From Botrytis cinerea B05.10 (lineage: Eukaryota; Ascomycota; Leotiomycetes; Helotiales; Sclerotiniaceae): DNA of 64,000 bases. Under the pieces are notes generated by a model. The model saw nothing but the letters and a program-made list of their open reading frames with translations, did no database searches and was not told the DNA's origin. The position numbers and the translations under genes are program-made. This document shows positions 11,517-21,395 of the stretch, piece after piece. Location: NCBI RefSeq assembly GCF_000143535.2, contig NC_037312.1, positions 1,302,001 through 1,366,000 of the forward strand, given 5' to 3'. Positions within the stretch are counted from its first letter, which is position 1. Each line of letters starts with the position of its first letter.

Positions 11517-12726
11517 CTACCAACTGAAGAGTCCCTTTTGCCGATCGAACCCACCTCTCAATTGACTTTCCGGCTTGATTAGCTTGCCTTGCAAAATGGT
11601 AAATTTCACAATCCCCTCACAATCTTCAGGTTTCACTCTTGCTAGCCACATACATTGAGCAGCACCCTTATCCTCATCTTCTCCAGGTACCACTTTCGAT
11701 GGCATTATATCCCCATCCGTGTTGGCTCTTTCAACATTGTCCAACCCAAACGCGTCCGATCTCCGGTAGATCATGACGTTTGCACTATATTTGTGTCCTC
11801 CAACGTGAGATATAAAGTATATACCAACTCCTCCCAGTCTATCGTCATCTAAGTCGCGGAAAAGTCCTAGCGGTCTCAAATGCCTCTCGAATTCCTTCTT
11901 CAGTAATGGCGCACTTTGTCCACATCTTGCATCTCGAGTTTTCTGCGAACAGAGCAGGATAAGTGCTCGGTGGGGTGATGGACGTGATGTGAGTTGTTCT
12001 GCGGATGGGAGAGGATCGGGGAGGGATTGCGGTATCGAAAGGGGTCCAAGAGGTGTCATGTTGGTAGGGGCTTTGTCGATGAACTCTGTAATCAGAGTTG
12101 GCACCGATTGTGGAGTAACGTTGTCAATTACGACGAATGCAGGTAAGAGAAGTACAGTCGTAGGCTGCGAGTAATCTGTCGAATGTGAAGGTGTGGGTAT
12201 GTTGGACGCGGAGAGCATGAGCTTCTACGATGGGCCATCAGCATGTTTCAAAACACAAAGATATATAGTTTTTGGTAGGAGGAAGATAACTCACCCCATT
12301 ACTTGGTTTCACCGAACCATGATCGATTGCTTGCATTACACTTCCCTTCTCATCTGCGACATCTCTCACCCAATCCGATTTTCCTGTCGCGACTAGAATA
12401 TGTGTACTCCATCCTTTGACATGACCATAGAGCTCATCATCCTCGTCTATCTTGAAGCCTTTTGGATATTTCACATGACACGATTCGCAATCATGGTCAC
12501 AATCATCTCCATCCACAGTCGGGTCAACCTTTGGGAATATTTGCTCGATGGGAGTATTTTCTGAAGGGGTTCCTGGAATTGGGGTGGATTGGCCAGAGAT
12601 GGTTTGCTTGGCAGAATTTAAGAGGGATTTGAAAGTGGAAGTCATGTTTCTCTTCTTCTTGCGCGGGGTGGAATTCGTCGCAACTCTCGTGGCATCATGG
12701 CTGGTTTTATTTCCAATACTCGACAT
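11517..12726 (-). CDS. aim32: Aim32/Apd1-type thioredoxin-like [2Fe-2S] protein (sucrase/ferredoxin-like family)
   Basis: Two exons, 12726-12295 and 12224-11517, encode 379 residues; the intron lies between Ser-Asn-Gly and Lys-Leu-Met. The start is the ATG at 12726 (Met-Ser-Ser-Ile-Gly); the upstream in-frame codon at 12741 is TTG. The N-terminal half carries a Cys-rich Cys-Asp-His-Asp-Cys-Glu-Ser-Cys stretch and a Trp-Ser-Thr-His-Ile-Leu-Val segment typical of the family. The C-terminal half has Cys236 and Cys245 (CSQKTRDARCG) and the pair His284/His288 in His-Val-Gly-Gly-His. Apd1 and Aim32 are known as bis-histidinyl-coordinated non-Rieske [2Fe-2S] proteins, and this Cys/Cys/His/His set fits that ligand scheme. 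Aim32 acts in the mitochondrion, Apd1 in the cytosol; no clear presequence is visible, so localisation is open. It is divergent from the OB-fold gene. Confidence 0.85.
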
Positions 12727-13289
12727 TTTGGTGGGGATCAATGCTAATAATGCTGTACGATCATTGGTTGCCAGCCAGTCGTCATATTCCGGTGATTGTG
12801 CGGAATACCTCGTAGTGCCCGAGCAACGTGGAATCTCTTATCTGATCCGCTTTGGATTTTATCTGATGGATTGTGGTGTTGGTGCGTATGCGTATGCGTA
12901 CAAGGCGTAGGAATTGTGTGATTTGATGTTTGATACTGGATGCTTGATGCTAGAATTGCGGCAGATGGCAGATGGCAGATGGAAGGTATAAGGTATAAGG
13001 AAGAGAACGAAAGCTTTTGAATGCGTTTGTTTCTCGCTCTTACTATTGTCTGGCAATCTACCACTTTGAAGCTTAGAGAGACTGCACCAATTCACCGTCG
13101 GTGTTTTCTTATGTCCGTCCGCAACGAGGATCTCCGCATACGAAGTACAGGTAAGATCTTACATCTGATCAACAAGCCACCGCAATTCTTCAACGTAAAC
13201 CCCTTCGGTCCCGAATGTCCACCGGCGCACATGAATAAATCCGCAATATCCATTTCACATGATTGGCCACACCACCTTCTAATCTAATC
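12727..13289. promoter_or_regulatory. Divergent promoter between the Aim32-like and OB-fold genes
   Basis: A 563-bp gap separates two outward-facing start codons. It contains a tripled gcagatggcagatggcagatgg motif (about 12959-12981) and a gcgtatgcgtatgcgta repeat (about 12883-12899). No reading frame is supported. Confidence 0.5.
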
Positions 13290-14399
13290 ATGCCGCCAAA
13301 AATGATATTTCTCGCAGGAGCTCCTACATATCACTCACTCAGCTGGGACGAATCAAAACTCCAGAGTGACTTCACCGAACCCTTCATCCAATTCCTCCAT
13401 CTCCCTCATCCATACCCGAACTCCGCACCACGGAATAGCAATACGAGCGTCGTGGAATTCTCCATCGCTCAGAACCCAGAATGGCGTGAACTTCCTCTCG
13501 AACGAAAACATCTCACGACGGGAGCGTCCCAAGACCATGCTTTTCAACCGCTGTATGGCGGTCATCCATTAGATTTCTTCTCAGCTACGACTTTTCTCTC
13601 GCAATCCCAGCGATACTCACAATCGCTATCTAATTTGGATTCATACATCTCTGTTGGTGATGAAAATTATGGCGATCAAGAGGTAGATGGGGTACTCTCT
13701 CAATTCTATGAACATTCCTACGCTATCCACGATATCCCCTCTTCTCAAATCACCTCCTCGGATTTTGATTCCACATCCTACTCTACATCCGGATATGACT
13801 CTCAATCTCTGTTCCCACAATCTGGGCAAAATGAACAAGTTCCAATGGCAGGTTACTTGACAAATCTGAAAGATATGCCAAATGCACAACATTTATCTTC
13901 AATAGTCCCTCAAACCATGACGGTTAATCTCATCGTGGGAATTATTTCAATCTCAGAACCGAGAGCAATATCCACGAGACAAGGAGGCAATGTATCGCTT
14001 ATTGAGATACTAGTTGGCGATGAAACGAAAAGTGGCTTTTCCATTAATTTCTGGTTGTCGGGAAAGGGAAAAGAAGAAGTTAAGGAAGTATTGGAAAATC
14101 TTAGGGTTCAGGATATCGTGTTGATGAAAAATGTAGCGCTAGGAAGCTTTAGAGGGAAAGTTCATGGACAAAGTTTGAGGAAGGATATGACGAAGGCTTG
14201 GTTGATGTATAGGGAGAAAATTGACAGGAGTGATGTGGGAGGATGTTATGGGAAGAGGGATTTGGCGAAGGAGATAGATGTACAGGTGGCGAAGGTTAAG
14301 CGGGTGAGGGATTGGGTGGTGAGTTTTGTGGGAGTTGCGACGACGAATAAACGGGGTGTGAAGAGAGTTAGGGAAGAGTTACCGCCGGATACTCAATAA
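13290..14399 (+). CDS. OB-fold nucleic-acid-binding-like hypothetical protein
   Basis: Single exon, 369 residues. The start is the ATG at 13290 (Met-Pro-Pro-Lys-Met); an in-frame TTG lies nine codons upstream. Residues 1 to about 200 are low in recognisable structure and rich in Ser, Gln and Tyr. From about 208 to 300 the pattern looks like an OB-fold: a strand Val-Asn-Leu-Ile-Val-Gly-Ile-Ile-Ser, then Leu-Ile-Glu-Ile-Leu-Val-Gly-Asp-Glu-Thr, then Gly-Phe-Ser-Ile-Asn-Phe-Trp-Leu, and a late Gln-Asp-Ile-Val-Leu strand followed by Val-His-Gly-Gln-Ser-Leu. This resembles RPA-type single-strand DNA-binding folds, and the basic C-terminus (Lys-Arg-Gly-Val-Lys-Arg-Val-Arg) would suit nucleic acid contact. 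I do not recognise an ortholog. A role in replication, repair or telomeres is only inference. Confidence 0.7.
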   Translation: MPPKMIFLAGAPTYHSLSWDESKLQSDFTEPFIQFLHLPHPYPNSAPRNSNTSVVEFSIAQNPEWRELPLERKHLTTGASQDHAFQPLYGGHPLDFFSATTFLSQSQRYSQSLSNLDSYISVGDENYGDQEVDGVLSQFYEHSYAIHDIPSSQITSSDFDSTSYSTSGYDSQSLFPQSGQNEQVPMAGYLTNLKDMPNAQHLSSIVPQTMTVNLIVGIISISEPRAISTRQGGNVSLIEILVGDETKSGFSINFWLSGKGKEEVKEVLENLRVQDIVLMKNVALGSFRGKVHGQSLRKDMTKAWLMYREKIDRSDVGGCYGKRDLAKEIDVQVAKVKRVRDWVVSFVGVATTNKRGVKRVREELPPDTQ

Positions 14400-15885
14400 T
14401 CGATTGGGATAGTATGTCATGAGTTTGGTCTTCCGGCTCTGGTGTAATTTCTTAGGGTTTATTTCCTTCTCAAACTCCCACTCTGTCCCGCATCTTCCCA
14501 ACCCAATATCAGAATCCCCAATATTCCCAATCTTACCCGATCAACCTCTTCGGTCCCTGTTACGGATCCTACCCCTCTCAAAATCTCAACCCAAAGACTC
14601 ACTCACCTTATTTCCCGCCCCTTCATTATTCCCAAGCCTCCTGACTCCCAAAAAGCGAACCGAGCATTTCGCTGGCGGATTCACCAAATTCGCATGTGGA
14701 ATTTACTCCAAACACCTGGACAAACCCGATGACCGCACGGTCCCACAATCGAATTCCGCGCCGGCAACTCCTGAATAAAAATAGGACAAATCGACATCAC
14801 ATTCGCATCGCGCTATCCCATTAGAAGATGATCGAGAAAGAGCCCGAAGATCCATGATGCCGTATCAAGTACGTTGGCGCGGGGAATGGCTCTCGGTCGC
14901 TGGAGAGTCACGCGCTAGATTAGTGTTTGCACTTCTCCTAATGCGGAGAGATCTAAATCGGGAACGAGATGAGGGAGAAGGCCTGCAGGGAGCTCGTCAT
15001 GCATGCGCTAGGGAGCTTCATCGTCGTTGAGGAGAGATACTAGACGATTCTGGAATTACAATGCGGGATTCTGGAGATGCGGTTCTTGATCGTAGTGTGT
15101 GATGAGGTTGAAGGCTGGGGAAAAATATGGAAATTTTGCCTGTTGACGAGATTGAGAAAATTGAGAGATTTATTAATGGTTACGGTGGAGTGATAAGCGA
15201 GTGATTGATGTATGGGTGGAAGCAGGTGATGTGATGATGTGATGGAGTGGTGAATGGGGAATCTGTTTACCAAGCTCGCTACCCACCTATCTACCTGCCT
15301 GCCTAGCTACCTAGCTAGCTCTATTGAGCATAGTACTTGATATGTAAGAAGATTGATAGATATAGTTAAGCTGGAAATTTGCGGCGGGGTTGTGGCTTGT
15401 TGGTTGATTTGGGGAGAGATTGGTAATGTGATGGAATGGGGGGATAGGATGGAATATCGGGTGATAGAATCTCATCAAGTGAAGAATATAAGTACATACA
15501 TATATATACATGCACACACACACACACACACACAAATTAACAATAATAGCAGAACTATATCTTTCATCCTCAAATAGAGATATTCCAAAAAAGGCCGATG
15601 TCACTACCAGCATACATATATAAACTGCACTGTGTGCACAATGAAACGAAACGAAAAGGCACTTGCATCCTAAGTTGAGAATCGAGATGATTTTGTCGTG
15701 GAACTAGATGCATATTACAGTTATGAATGAAAGTGCGATATGTGATGTAACTGATTTGTTTAGGGTTATGTTAGCTAAGTACGTGCGTGTACTGTAACGT
15801 AGCAAACACAGAGATACTCAACCTCTCACCAATGCAATCTCTCAGCCCTCTCCTCAAAACCTACACAAATCCCTCAACCCCCTCC
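14400..15885. other. Intergenic, convergent, low-complexity
   Basis: Faces the stops of the OB-fold gene (+) and the RING gene (-). It includes a ctacctacctgcctgcctagctacctagctagc-type run (about 15283-15320) and a short (CA)n run near 15512-15535. A 119-codon frame at 14419-14778 is Pro/Ser/Leu-biased with no family resemblance and is not annotated. Confidence 0.5.
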
Positions 15886-16806
15886 TCACAACCCCCTCCT
15901 CAAAACCCCTCTGACAAACCCCCTCACCCCTCCACCCCCCACCCTCCTAATCCCCACCCCACAAACCGGACACGAACAAATCGCCTCCTTTCCCTCCCCC
16001 AAATGCACCATCCAATCCGCCAAGCACGACTTGCAAAAGCGATGTTTACACGGTTTCGCAACCGCAACTTTAGCAGGAAGCTCATCTGTACATATCGGAC
16101 ACGTAGATTTCTGCTCTCGGGGTCTCTCTCCTCCTTTCTTCCCAGGCGATGTATCTACATTTTCATTTTCGTTTTCATTTCCGTTTCCATTTCCATTTTC
16201 ATCTTCGGGCTTAGGGAACAGCGCTAACATCCACTCCGGCGTATCAACATCTTTCTCTCCATCACGAGCATGCGCTTCATTCCCCATCCCCCGAGTTCCA
16301 TTCCCATCTTCACCACCTCCCCCCTGTAACTTCACCTCCCGATCAATGGCCGCCAGCGCGCCATGCCCAAAACCCGCCTCCATAATTTCAGGCCAAGGCA
16401 CCACAGCACCCACGAAAACCGCATCGATGTTTTCCCGAATTTGTTTTTTGAGAAAATGCACATCGGGAATGTCTCGGAAGCGGGGATTGAAGTAGTGGAC
16501 AATTTCTCGGTTGACTGGCTGAGGAGGTTCGAGATGCGCGTGGAGAGCGAGAGGGTCGGGGTCTTGATTGGTATGAGTGGTTTCTGGGATCCGGGGGAGA
16601 GATTTGTCGTTGAGTAGAAAATTCCCTAGTTGGACAATGATTGTTATCATTACAATGAGGGAAAAGATAATTAGAGCGATTAAAGCTGCAAGCGGATTGC
16701 GCTCAATCTTTCTATTTCGAGTCTTCATTCTGATCTGGATATTGGTCAATATCTCCAAGATTGACTTTGTGTAACCAATGCAAGTAGTCGATGCTATAGT
16801 ATACAT
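15886..16806 (-). CDS. Membrane-anchored RING finger protein (putative E3 ubiquitin ligase)
   Basis: Single exon, 306 residues. A hydrophobic helix (about residues 40-63) follows a basic Met-Lys-Thr-Arg-Asn-Arg-Lys-Ile-Glu-Arg segment, giving a single-pass membrane anchor near the N-terminus. A C3HC4 RING lies at the C-terminus: Cys236 and Cys239 (Cys-Pro-Ile-Cys), Cys253, His255, Cys258, Cys261 (CKHRFCKSC) and Cys279/Cys282 (Cys-Pro-Val-Cys). Between them is a Gly/Asn/Glu-rich repeat (about 201-218) that is likely disordered. RING proteins of this type recruit a ubiquitin-charged E2; the substrate is unknown. The ATG at residue 27 directly before the basic segment is an equally plausible start. 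It lies downstream of the thiolase gene on the same strand, about 1.1 kb away. Confidence 0.75.
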   Translation of the reverse strand: MYTIASTTCIGYTKSILEILTNIQIRMKTRNRKIERNPLAALIALIIFSLIVMITIIVQLGNFLLNDKSLPRIPETTHTNQDPDPLALHAHLEPPQPVNREIVHYFNPRFRDIPDVHFLKKQIRENIDAVFVGAVVPWPEIMEAGFGHGALAAIDREVKLQGGGGEDGNGTRGMGNEAHARDGEKDVDTPEWMLALFPKPEDENGNGNGNENENENVDTSPGKKGGERPREQKSTCPICTDELPAKVAVAKPCKHRFCKSCLADWMVHLGEGKEAICSCPVCGVGIRRVGGGGVRGFVRGVLRRGL

Positions 16807-17886
16807 AGCTTTTTCTATAACTGGTGTTGGAACGCAGATTTACTTGTATTTCGAGTTCTCTGGTGATGAGTATTTTGGAAATCTGACTTGGATGATGATT
16901 GTTGCGATGTGTATCTATGTAGAGGAGAATCTACAGGAAACTAGATGCGAAATGAATGGAGCAAGCTCGAACACACAGGTGTTTATCAAGACCAATATAC
17001 CACAGCCGCAAATCAAACACCGTATGCATGACTGGAAACATTGTTCCATAGTAGCCGTAAACGAAGTTTGCGCGTGAATTCATCTTAACCGATACCTACC
17101 TACTCCATTCACCTCCCCGCATCTAGCGATCCGAAAATACCAACCGCAGTGAGATATTAAAACTTGATTCATACACCAATTTAAAGTGCAGTCCACAATT
17201 CCGCATGCATTGCGAAGAGCGAGCTCTGGGATTATACCCGAGGGACAGAGCATGATGATATAGATAGAGGCTACACATACATGAACCGAACTTTTGGCCA
17301 TCGAGATAGAGAGACATGAAATAATTCAACCGGTAAAGTAATGGATACTCTGGCTCCCCTATAACCAACTCCGATGTCTAATACACGCACACAGTGGAAT
17401 GACGTAGCGACCAACAAAATAAGCTCGGATTCTCGCTTGTTACGGCCCAATGACAGCAAGTTATTGTGATATCAAGCGATCTAATCTGTCATTATGTGAA
17501 ATATAAGTCTCTTCTCTCTCCCCATTAAAAATATCCCCCAGTTTCTTGGATATGAAATGGTGCCATTTAAGTTCAAAACGTCAAGCAGAATATCATACAG
17601 TAGCAAAAAAGAAAGGAATGTCTGAGATGCACAGTGGAAGCCAACTAGGCGTTATCCCCAATGGCTCGAGGTTAAATTTTGTAGGATGTATAGCAACACG
17701 AGCCTCTCAACCGATCATCGAGAAACTGTTTCAGACTAGTCTGTATTGAAGTCCATTTCAATAAAATTCATTCGATACATTGTGTCTTCTAATGACTTCT
17801 GCTATATTCATACAACCATGCGCCGTAACCTTTCCGCGAGACTGTTGCTTGCTCTAAATGCCATTATCCTAATTGTACTCAAACCC
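16807..17886. other. Intergenic between thiolase 3' end and RING gene start
   Basis: Contains the promoter side of the RING gene and the 3' flank of the thiolase. Short frames on both strands lack start context, introns or family signals. Nothing else is evident. Confidence 0.5.
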
Positions 17887-19338
17887 TTACTCGGCAACCC
17901 AAACAGCAGCCATACCCATACCAGTACCCACACACATACTAGTTACGCCAACTTTCTGATTTGTCCTTCTCAGCTCATACAATAATGTGCTAACCTGTCT
18001 AGCTCCGGTACATCCGAGAGGATGTCCAAAAGCAATTGCACCACCCTTTGGATTGATCTTCTTCTGGTCGAGTCCTAACTCATTTGCGCACCAAAGGCAT
18101 TGACTTGCGAATGCTTCATTGATTTCGAAGATATCTACGTCATCTTTGTTGATCCCGGTCTTCTCGAATACCTTTGGAATAGCAGCCCAAGGGCCGATAC
18201 CCATAAGTAAAGGAGCTACACCTGCGATAGATGCGGCAACGTATTTACCAAGGATAGTTTGACCGAGTTTCTCGGCTGTGGAACGCTTCATCAAAAGAAC
18301 TGCGGCAGCTCCATCTGAAATTTGAGAAGCATTTCCGGCATGAATACTACCATCCTTTGCAAAAGCAGGCTTAATTTTGCCTAAGCTCTCAGCGGTGATA
18401 CCCGGTCGAACACCATCATCCTTGGCAACAGTGATGTCCTTTATTTCGCCAGTTTTTGGGTCCTCCCATTTGACAGTTAAAGGAGCAATTTCCTCGTCAA
18501 AAAGACCCTCCTCTTGAGCCTTGAGTGCTTTTTGGTATGATGAAGCTGCAAATGAGTCTTGCAGGGAACGTGGAATTCCCTTGTCTTTGGCCATATTCTC
18601 GGAGAGAACGCCCATAGGCACTTTGCAGTTCGCAGATTCTGGGTGAGACTCGAGGAGTTCGGAAAATTCTGTTACTGCGCCGGGTCTGTGAATAAATCGT
18701 TAGCCTTGAGTACACACAGAACAATATATAGGTCATACCCATATTGCAAACTCATGCTTTCGACACCTGCTCCAACACCGACATCAATCATGCCGGACTT
18801 GATGGCATTTGCGATATCCACACATGCTTGTAGACCAGATGAACATTGTCTATTCAAACTCTTGACTGCTGCAGATACAGGAAATCCTGCAGCCAAAGCG
18901 GCAGCTCGGAATTCAGTAGCTCCACCTCCAGGAGGAAGCACCGATCCAACGACTATGTCTTCTACTAGCCCCGGGTCGATTTTCGAACGTTCAATGAGAG
19001 ATTTGAATGCGCCAACGAGCAAATCGGCTGCTGCTGTATCTTTGAAGCCTCCTTTGCCACCCTTTGTGAATGCGGTTCGGAGACAAGCTGTTACGACGAT
19101 CTGGAATGGAGAATATTAGCAATTGATCGAGGTATGTTTTGGAATCAAGTAGCTGTTCTTACATCATCCGGATGCTTCTCCAAGAGCTTCGCGCGGCCAC
19201 TATCACCCTCTGTGGGCGCAATAGTGCTCTGCGATCCAGCCAAATGGCCGGAAACTTGTCCAAGACGTTTTTGTGCTATGTTCACTATCAGCTTTGTTTG
19301 CAGCCCTTCACTTGCGATAGCTACTTACCAGCTGACAT
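17887..19338 (-). CDS. pot1: Peroxisomal 3-ketoacyl-CoA thiolase with PTS2 signal
   Basis: Four exons, 19338-19329, 19275-19163, 19100-18739 and 18685-17887, encode 427 residues (yeast Pot1 is 417). The first coding exon is only 10 nt. Residues 7-15 form a perfect PTS2 peroxisomal signal: Arg7-Leu8, five residues, His14-Leu15. The nucleophilic Cys127 lies in Asn-Arg-Gln-Cys-Ser-Ser-Gly. The catalytic His is in Gly-His-Pro-Leu-Gly-Cys-Thr-Gly-Ala-Arg, and the second catalytic Cys is in Ser-Met-Cys-Val-Gly-Thr-Gly-Met-Gly. The NEAFA motif (Glu-Ile-Asn-Glu-Ala-Phe-Ala) is present. The enzyme performs the last step of fatty-acid beta-oxidation, cleaving 3-ketoacyl-CoA with CoA to acetyl-CoA and a shortened acyl-CoA. 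Expression is expected to rise on fatty acids; no specific element was identified. Confidence 0.96.
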
Positions 19339-19889
19339 TTTGGCAATATATTAATGTAATATGTGATCAAAATTCTGGTTTATGCAGTGAGAGGTATAGG
19401 AATGAAAAAGGTGTATGAGGGGAGGAGGAAAGTAAAATGCACGTCGGTGTTGGAGACGGATGATAGTTATATTGAGGATGCCTCGGTAGGAGTTCAACCA
19501 ATCATGGACGTTAACGGCGATTTCACACTCACATGCTTTTACAAGGTTGGTCTCAGAGCTCTCAGCCGAAACCAGAACGTCAGACTTTCTTACAAACATT
19601 GTAAGGTGGAAGAGGAGTAAGCAATCTTTCACGTGCGCTCCAAAGAAGCAAAGAAGCTTTACTGGCACGGCAATTGGTGTTGTTTCACTTGCCATGTTCT
19701 ATTTCTGCTCTTTCTTCCTTCTTGACATGTGATTGTGAAGTTCAAGGGCTCGTCAATCATCCACGCGGTGTGACTTTAGTGATTTCAAGCTTAATCGAGT
19801 TTCTAACGGGGTGTATCTAAAATAATTCATTAAAGACACCTCTTCGCAAAACGCTCTCTCCTTTGACCTCAACCTCTACCTCAACCTCT
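19339..19889. promoter_or_regulatory. Upstream region of the thiolase gene
   Basis: Holds the presumed thiolase promoter. Frames on both strands (such as 19351-19695 minus) overlap it but show no family or composition support. Confidence 0.45.
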
Positions 19890-20124
19890 CTCAATGCTCG
19901 GTCCCAGGGTTCTGGTAGAATGTAGATGCGGAAATGCTTTGCATGGCCTGCAAATATTGGAAGCAATCTGATGAATCTTCTCTCTCTTTCGATGGCGCCA
20001 GGACTCGGATGATTGTTGGATATAATAGTCTTAAGTTATTATCCTCGTCAAAGTGCAACCAGTCATGTCTAAAGACCTCATCGTCGTTCTGCTTCGTTTC
20101 TTTGATTTTATCTTTGCTACTCAC
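19890..20124 (-). pseudogene. Frameshifted remnant of the local paralog family
   Basis: On the minus strand, bases 20073 to about 20025 encode His-Asp-Trp-Leu-His-Phe followed by an Asn-Leu-Arg-Leu-Leu-Tyr strand. This matches the domain opening of the neighbours (His-Pro-Trp-Leu-Lys-Phe ... Leu-Glu-Ile-Leu-Leu-Asp). After a change of reading frame, bases about 19985-19905 encode Leu-Leu-Pro-Ile-Phe-Ala-Gly-His-Ala-Lys-His-Phe-Arg-Ile-Tyr-Ile-Leu-Pro. This matches Leu-Pro-Lys-Tyr-Ser-Lys-His-Ala-Thr-Ser-Ile-Tyr-Ile in the copy at 32 kb. The rest of the domain is absent and no ATG starts the frame. I read it as a decayed, truncated paralog next to the thiolase promoter. Confidence 0.55.
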
Positions 20125-20909
20125 TTCCGAGATGTAGTGTAGTGTATTTCCAATTGCGAGGGGTCTTTCACTTGCAACTTTTCCAAATCAAAAACATCCC
20201 AAGTCTATCGAGGATTTTCGTACTGAATACCGGAGCAGCGTCAATGACGACATGGAAGAGGGGATGGTGTTTCGGATGCTCTTTAAAACACAAATACCGA
20301 TTGACTTCACAGAGCATTATTGCGAATACAAAAGTATCGGGTATGTCGAGAGTACTACCACCTCATAGATTGTTCCAGTCCAGCCAACTGAGTTTCCGGT
20401 CCGGGTTTTCGGTTTATGGTTGCGAGAACTTTCTATACAGTTTCACGTATCATTTCTAGCTTTGTATTTGAACAAGTTGTAGTATTCTGCCTGAACGCCT
20501 TTCCATTTAGTGATGGATCAATTTGGAATCTAATTGCAAAATCACGATTATGGAATCAGATCCTTCATTTTTCAACAGAGCATTTGCAGATGGGCAATTC
20601 AACGAAGTCCAAGACATACATCCCTTGATTGATCTTCCAAAGTAATACTTCAATTACCCAGGTATGTTTATAAGATTCCTACAAAAGCTTGTCGCGGCAC
20701 AAAGACTTTTAGGAAATGTTTCAAAACATCAAAAGTTCAAAAGCTCATTCTTTCTGAATGGCACTCAAGTAGTCTTGATGCTTCCATTGATTCAGCACAT
20801 AAGGATATATAGCACTGTATAATTCCCTTTGAACTCTTACAAAAATACACTTCATCCTCGAACTAGAATCGTACTCTTTAAACAAAAAAGGAAAAGAACT
20901 TAGAATACA
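20125..20909. other. Intergenic, AT-rich, with likely promoter of the 20.9 kb gene
   Basis: No supported frame. A TATATAG element at 20806-20812 sits about 100 bp before the ATG at 20910 and may be its TATA box. Confidence 0.45.
20806..20812 (+). promoter_or_regulatory. TATA-like element
   Basis: TATATAG about 100 bp upstream of the paralog start codon at 20910. Position fits a TATA box; the call rests on sequence alone in AT-rich DNA. Confidence 0.4.
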
Positions 20910-21395
20910 ATGTGTTGTTCAGAGCTTGAATATGACAGCAACGGCAAGCTCACAATTAACTTCGACTATGGGCACTCTGCAGCTGTGTGTTACCTTTCAG
21001 CATTTGCCTCGGATACCAGAGAAGTACACTTCAATATTACGTTTCCAAACCCGGGCTACAACGACTCTGATCTTGCGAGAGTCACAGAGGAAATTGAAGA
21101 TGTCGTCAACGTCATCGACAATGAATTCACAAACGTGTCCCAATTCGAAGCAACCTTCTTTCTGAATAGACTCGATGTCAATCAGCTTTCGAGCGCTCGT
21201 GCTTTTCAAAGACTTCGTCTTAGCGGATGCCAATTAACTTACTTTGTCGAAAACGAGTGGCAAGATACGGTTGACGTAGATTCGAACTGGCTTGCAGACC
21301 TTGAAAGTCTATATGGTGAAGCAAATTACAGCAATTATTATCCTAGCGATAGCGATGAAGGTGGGGAGATATGGACCGCCTCGGACTCGGACTAG
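20910..21395 (+). CDS. Member of an unrecognised local paralog family (copy 1, acidic tail)
   Basis: Single exon, 161 residues, starting at the first ATG (Met-Cys-Cys-Ser-Glu-Leu). It has the family layout: a short Leu-Thr-Ile-Asn-Phe-Asp-Tyr strand (residues 14-20), a Val-His-Phe-Asn-Ile-Thr-Phe strand (39-45), a helix-like acidic stretch (55-73), a hydrophobic Ala-Thr-Phe-Phe-Leu strand (81-85) and the box Gln92-Leu-Ser-Ser-Ala followed by Phe-Gln-Arg-Leu-Arg-Leu. Its C-terminal part, Val-Asp-Val-Asp-Ser-Asn-Trp (121-127), parallels Val-Asp-Ile-Asp-Ser-Asp-Trp in the copy at 25 kb. The tail (146-161) is strongly acidic. No signal peptide or membrane helix is seen, so it is probably intracellular. 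No function can be assigned. Confidence 0.7.
   Translation: MCCSELEYDSNGKLTINFDYGHSAAVCYLSAFASDTREVHFNITFPNPGYNDSDLARVTEEIEDVVNVIDNEFTNVSQFEATFFLNRLDVNQLSSARAFQRLRLSGCQLTYFVENEWQDTVDVDSNWLADLESLYGEANYSNYYPSDSDEGGEIWTASDSD

Noticed and set aside
14419..14778. Plus-strand 119-codon frame after the OB-fold gene
   Set aside because: Pro/Ser/Leu-biased, no family, lies in the 3' flank of a complete gene.
19351..19695. Minus-strand 114-codon frame in the thiolase promoter
   Set aside because: Composition and lack of homology indicate a chance frame; it overlaps the promoter of a well-supported gene.
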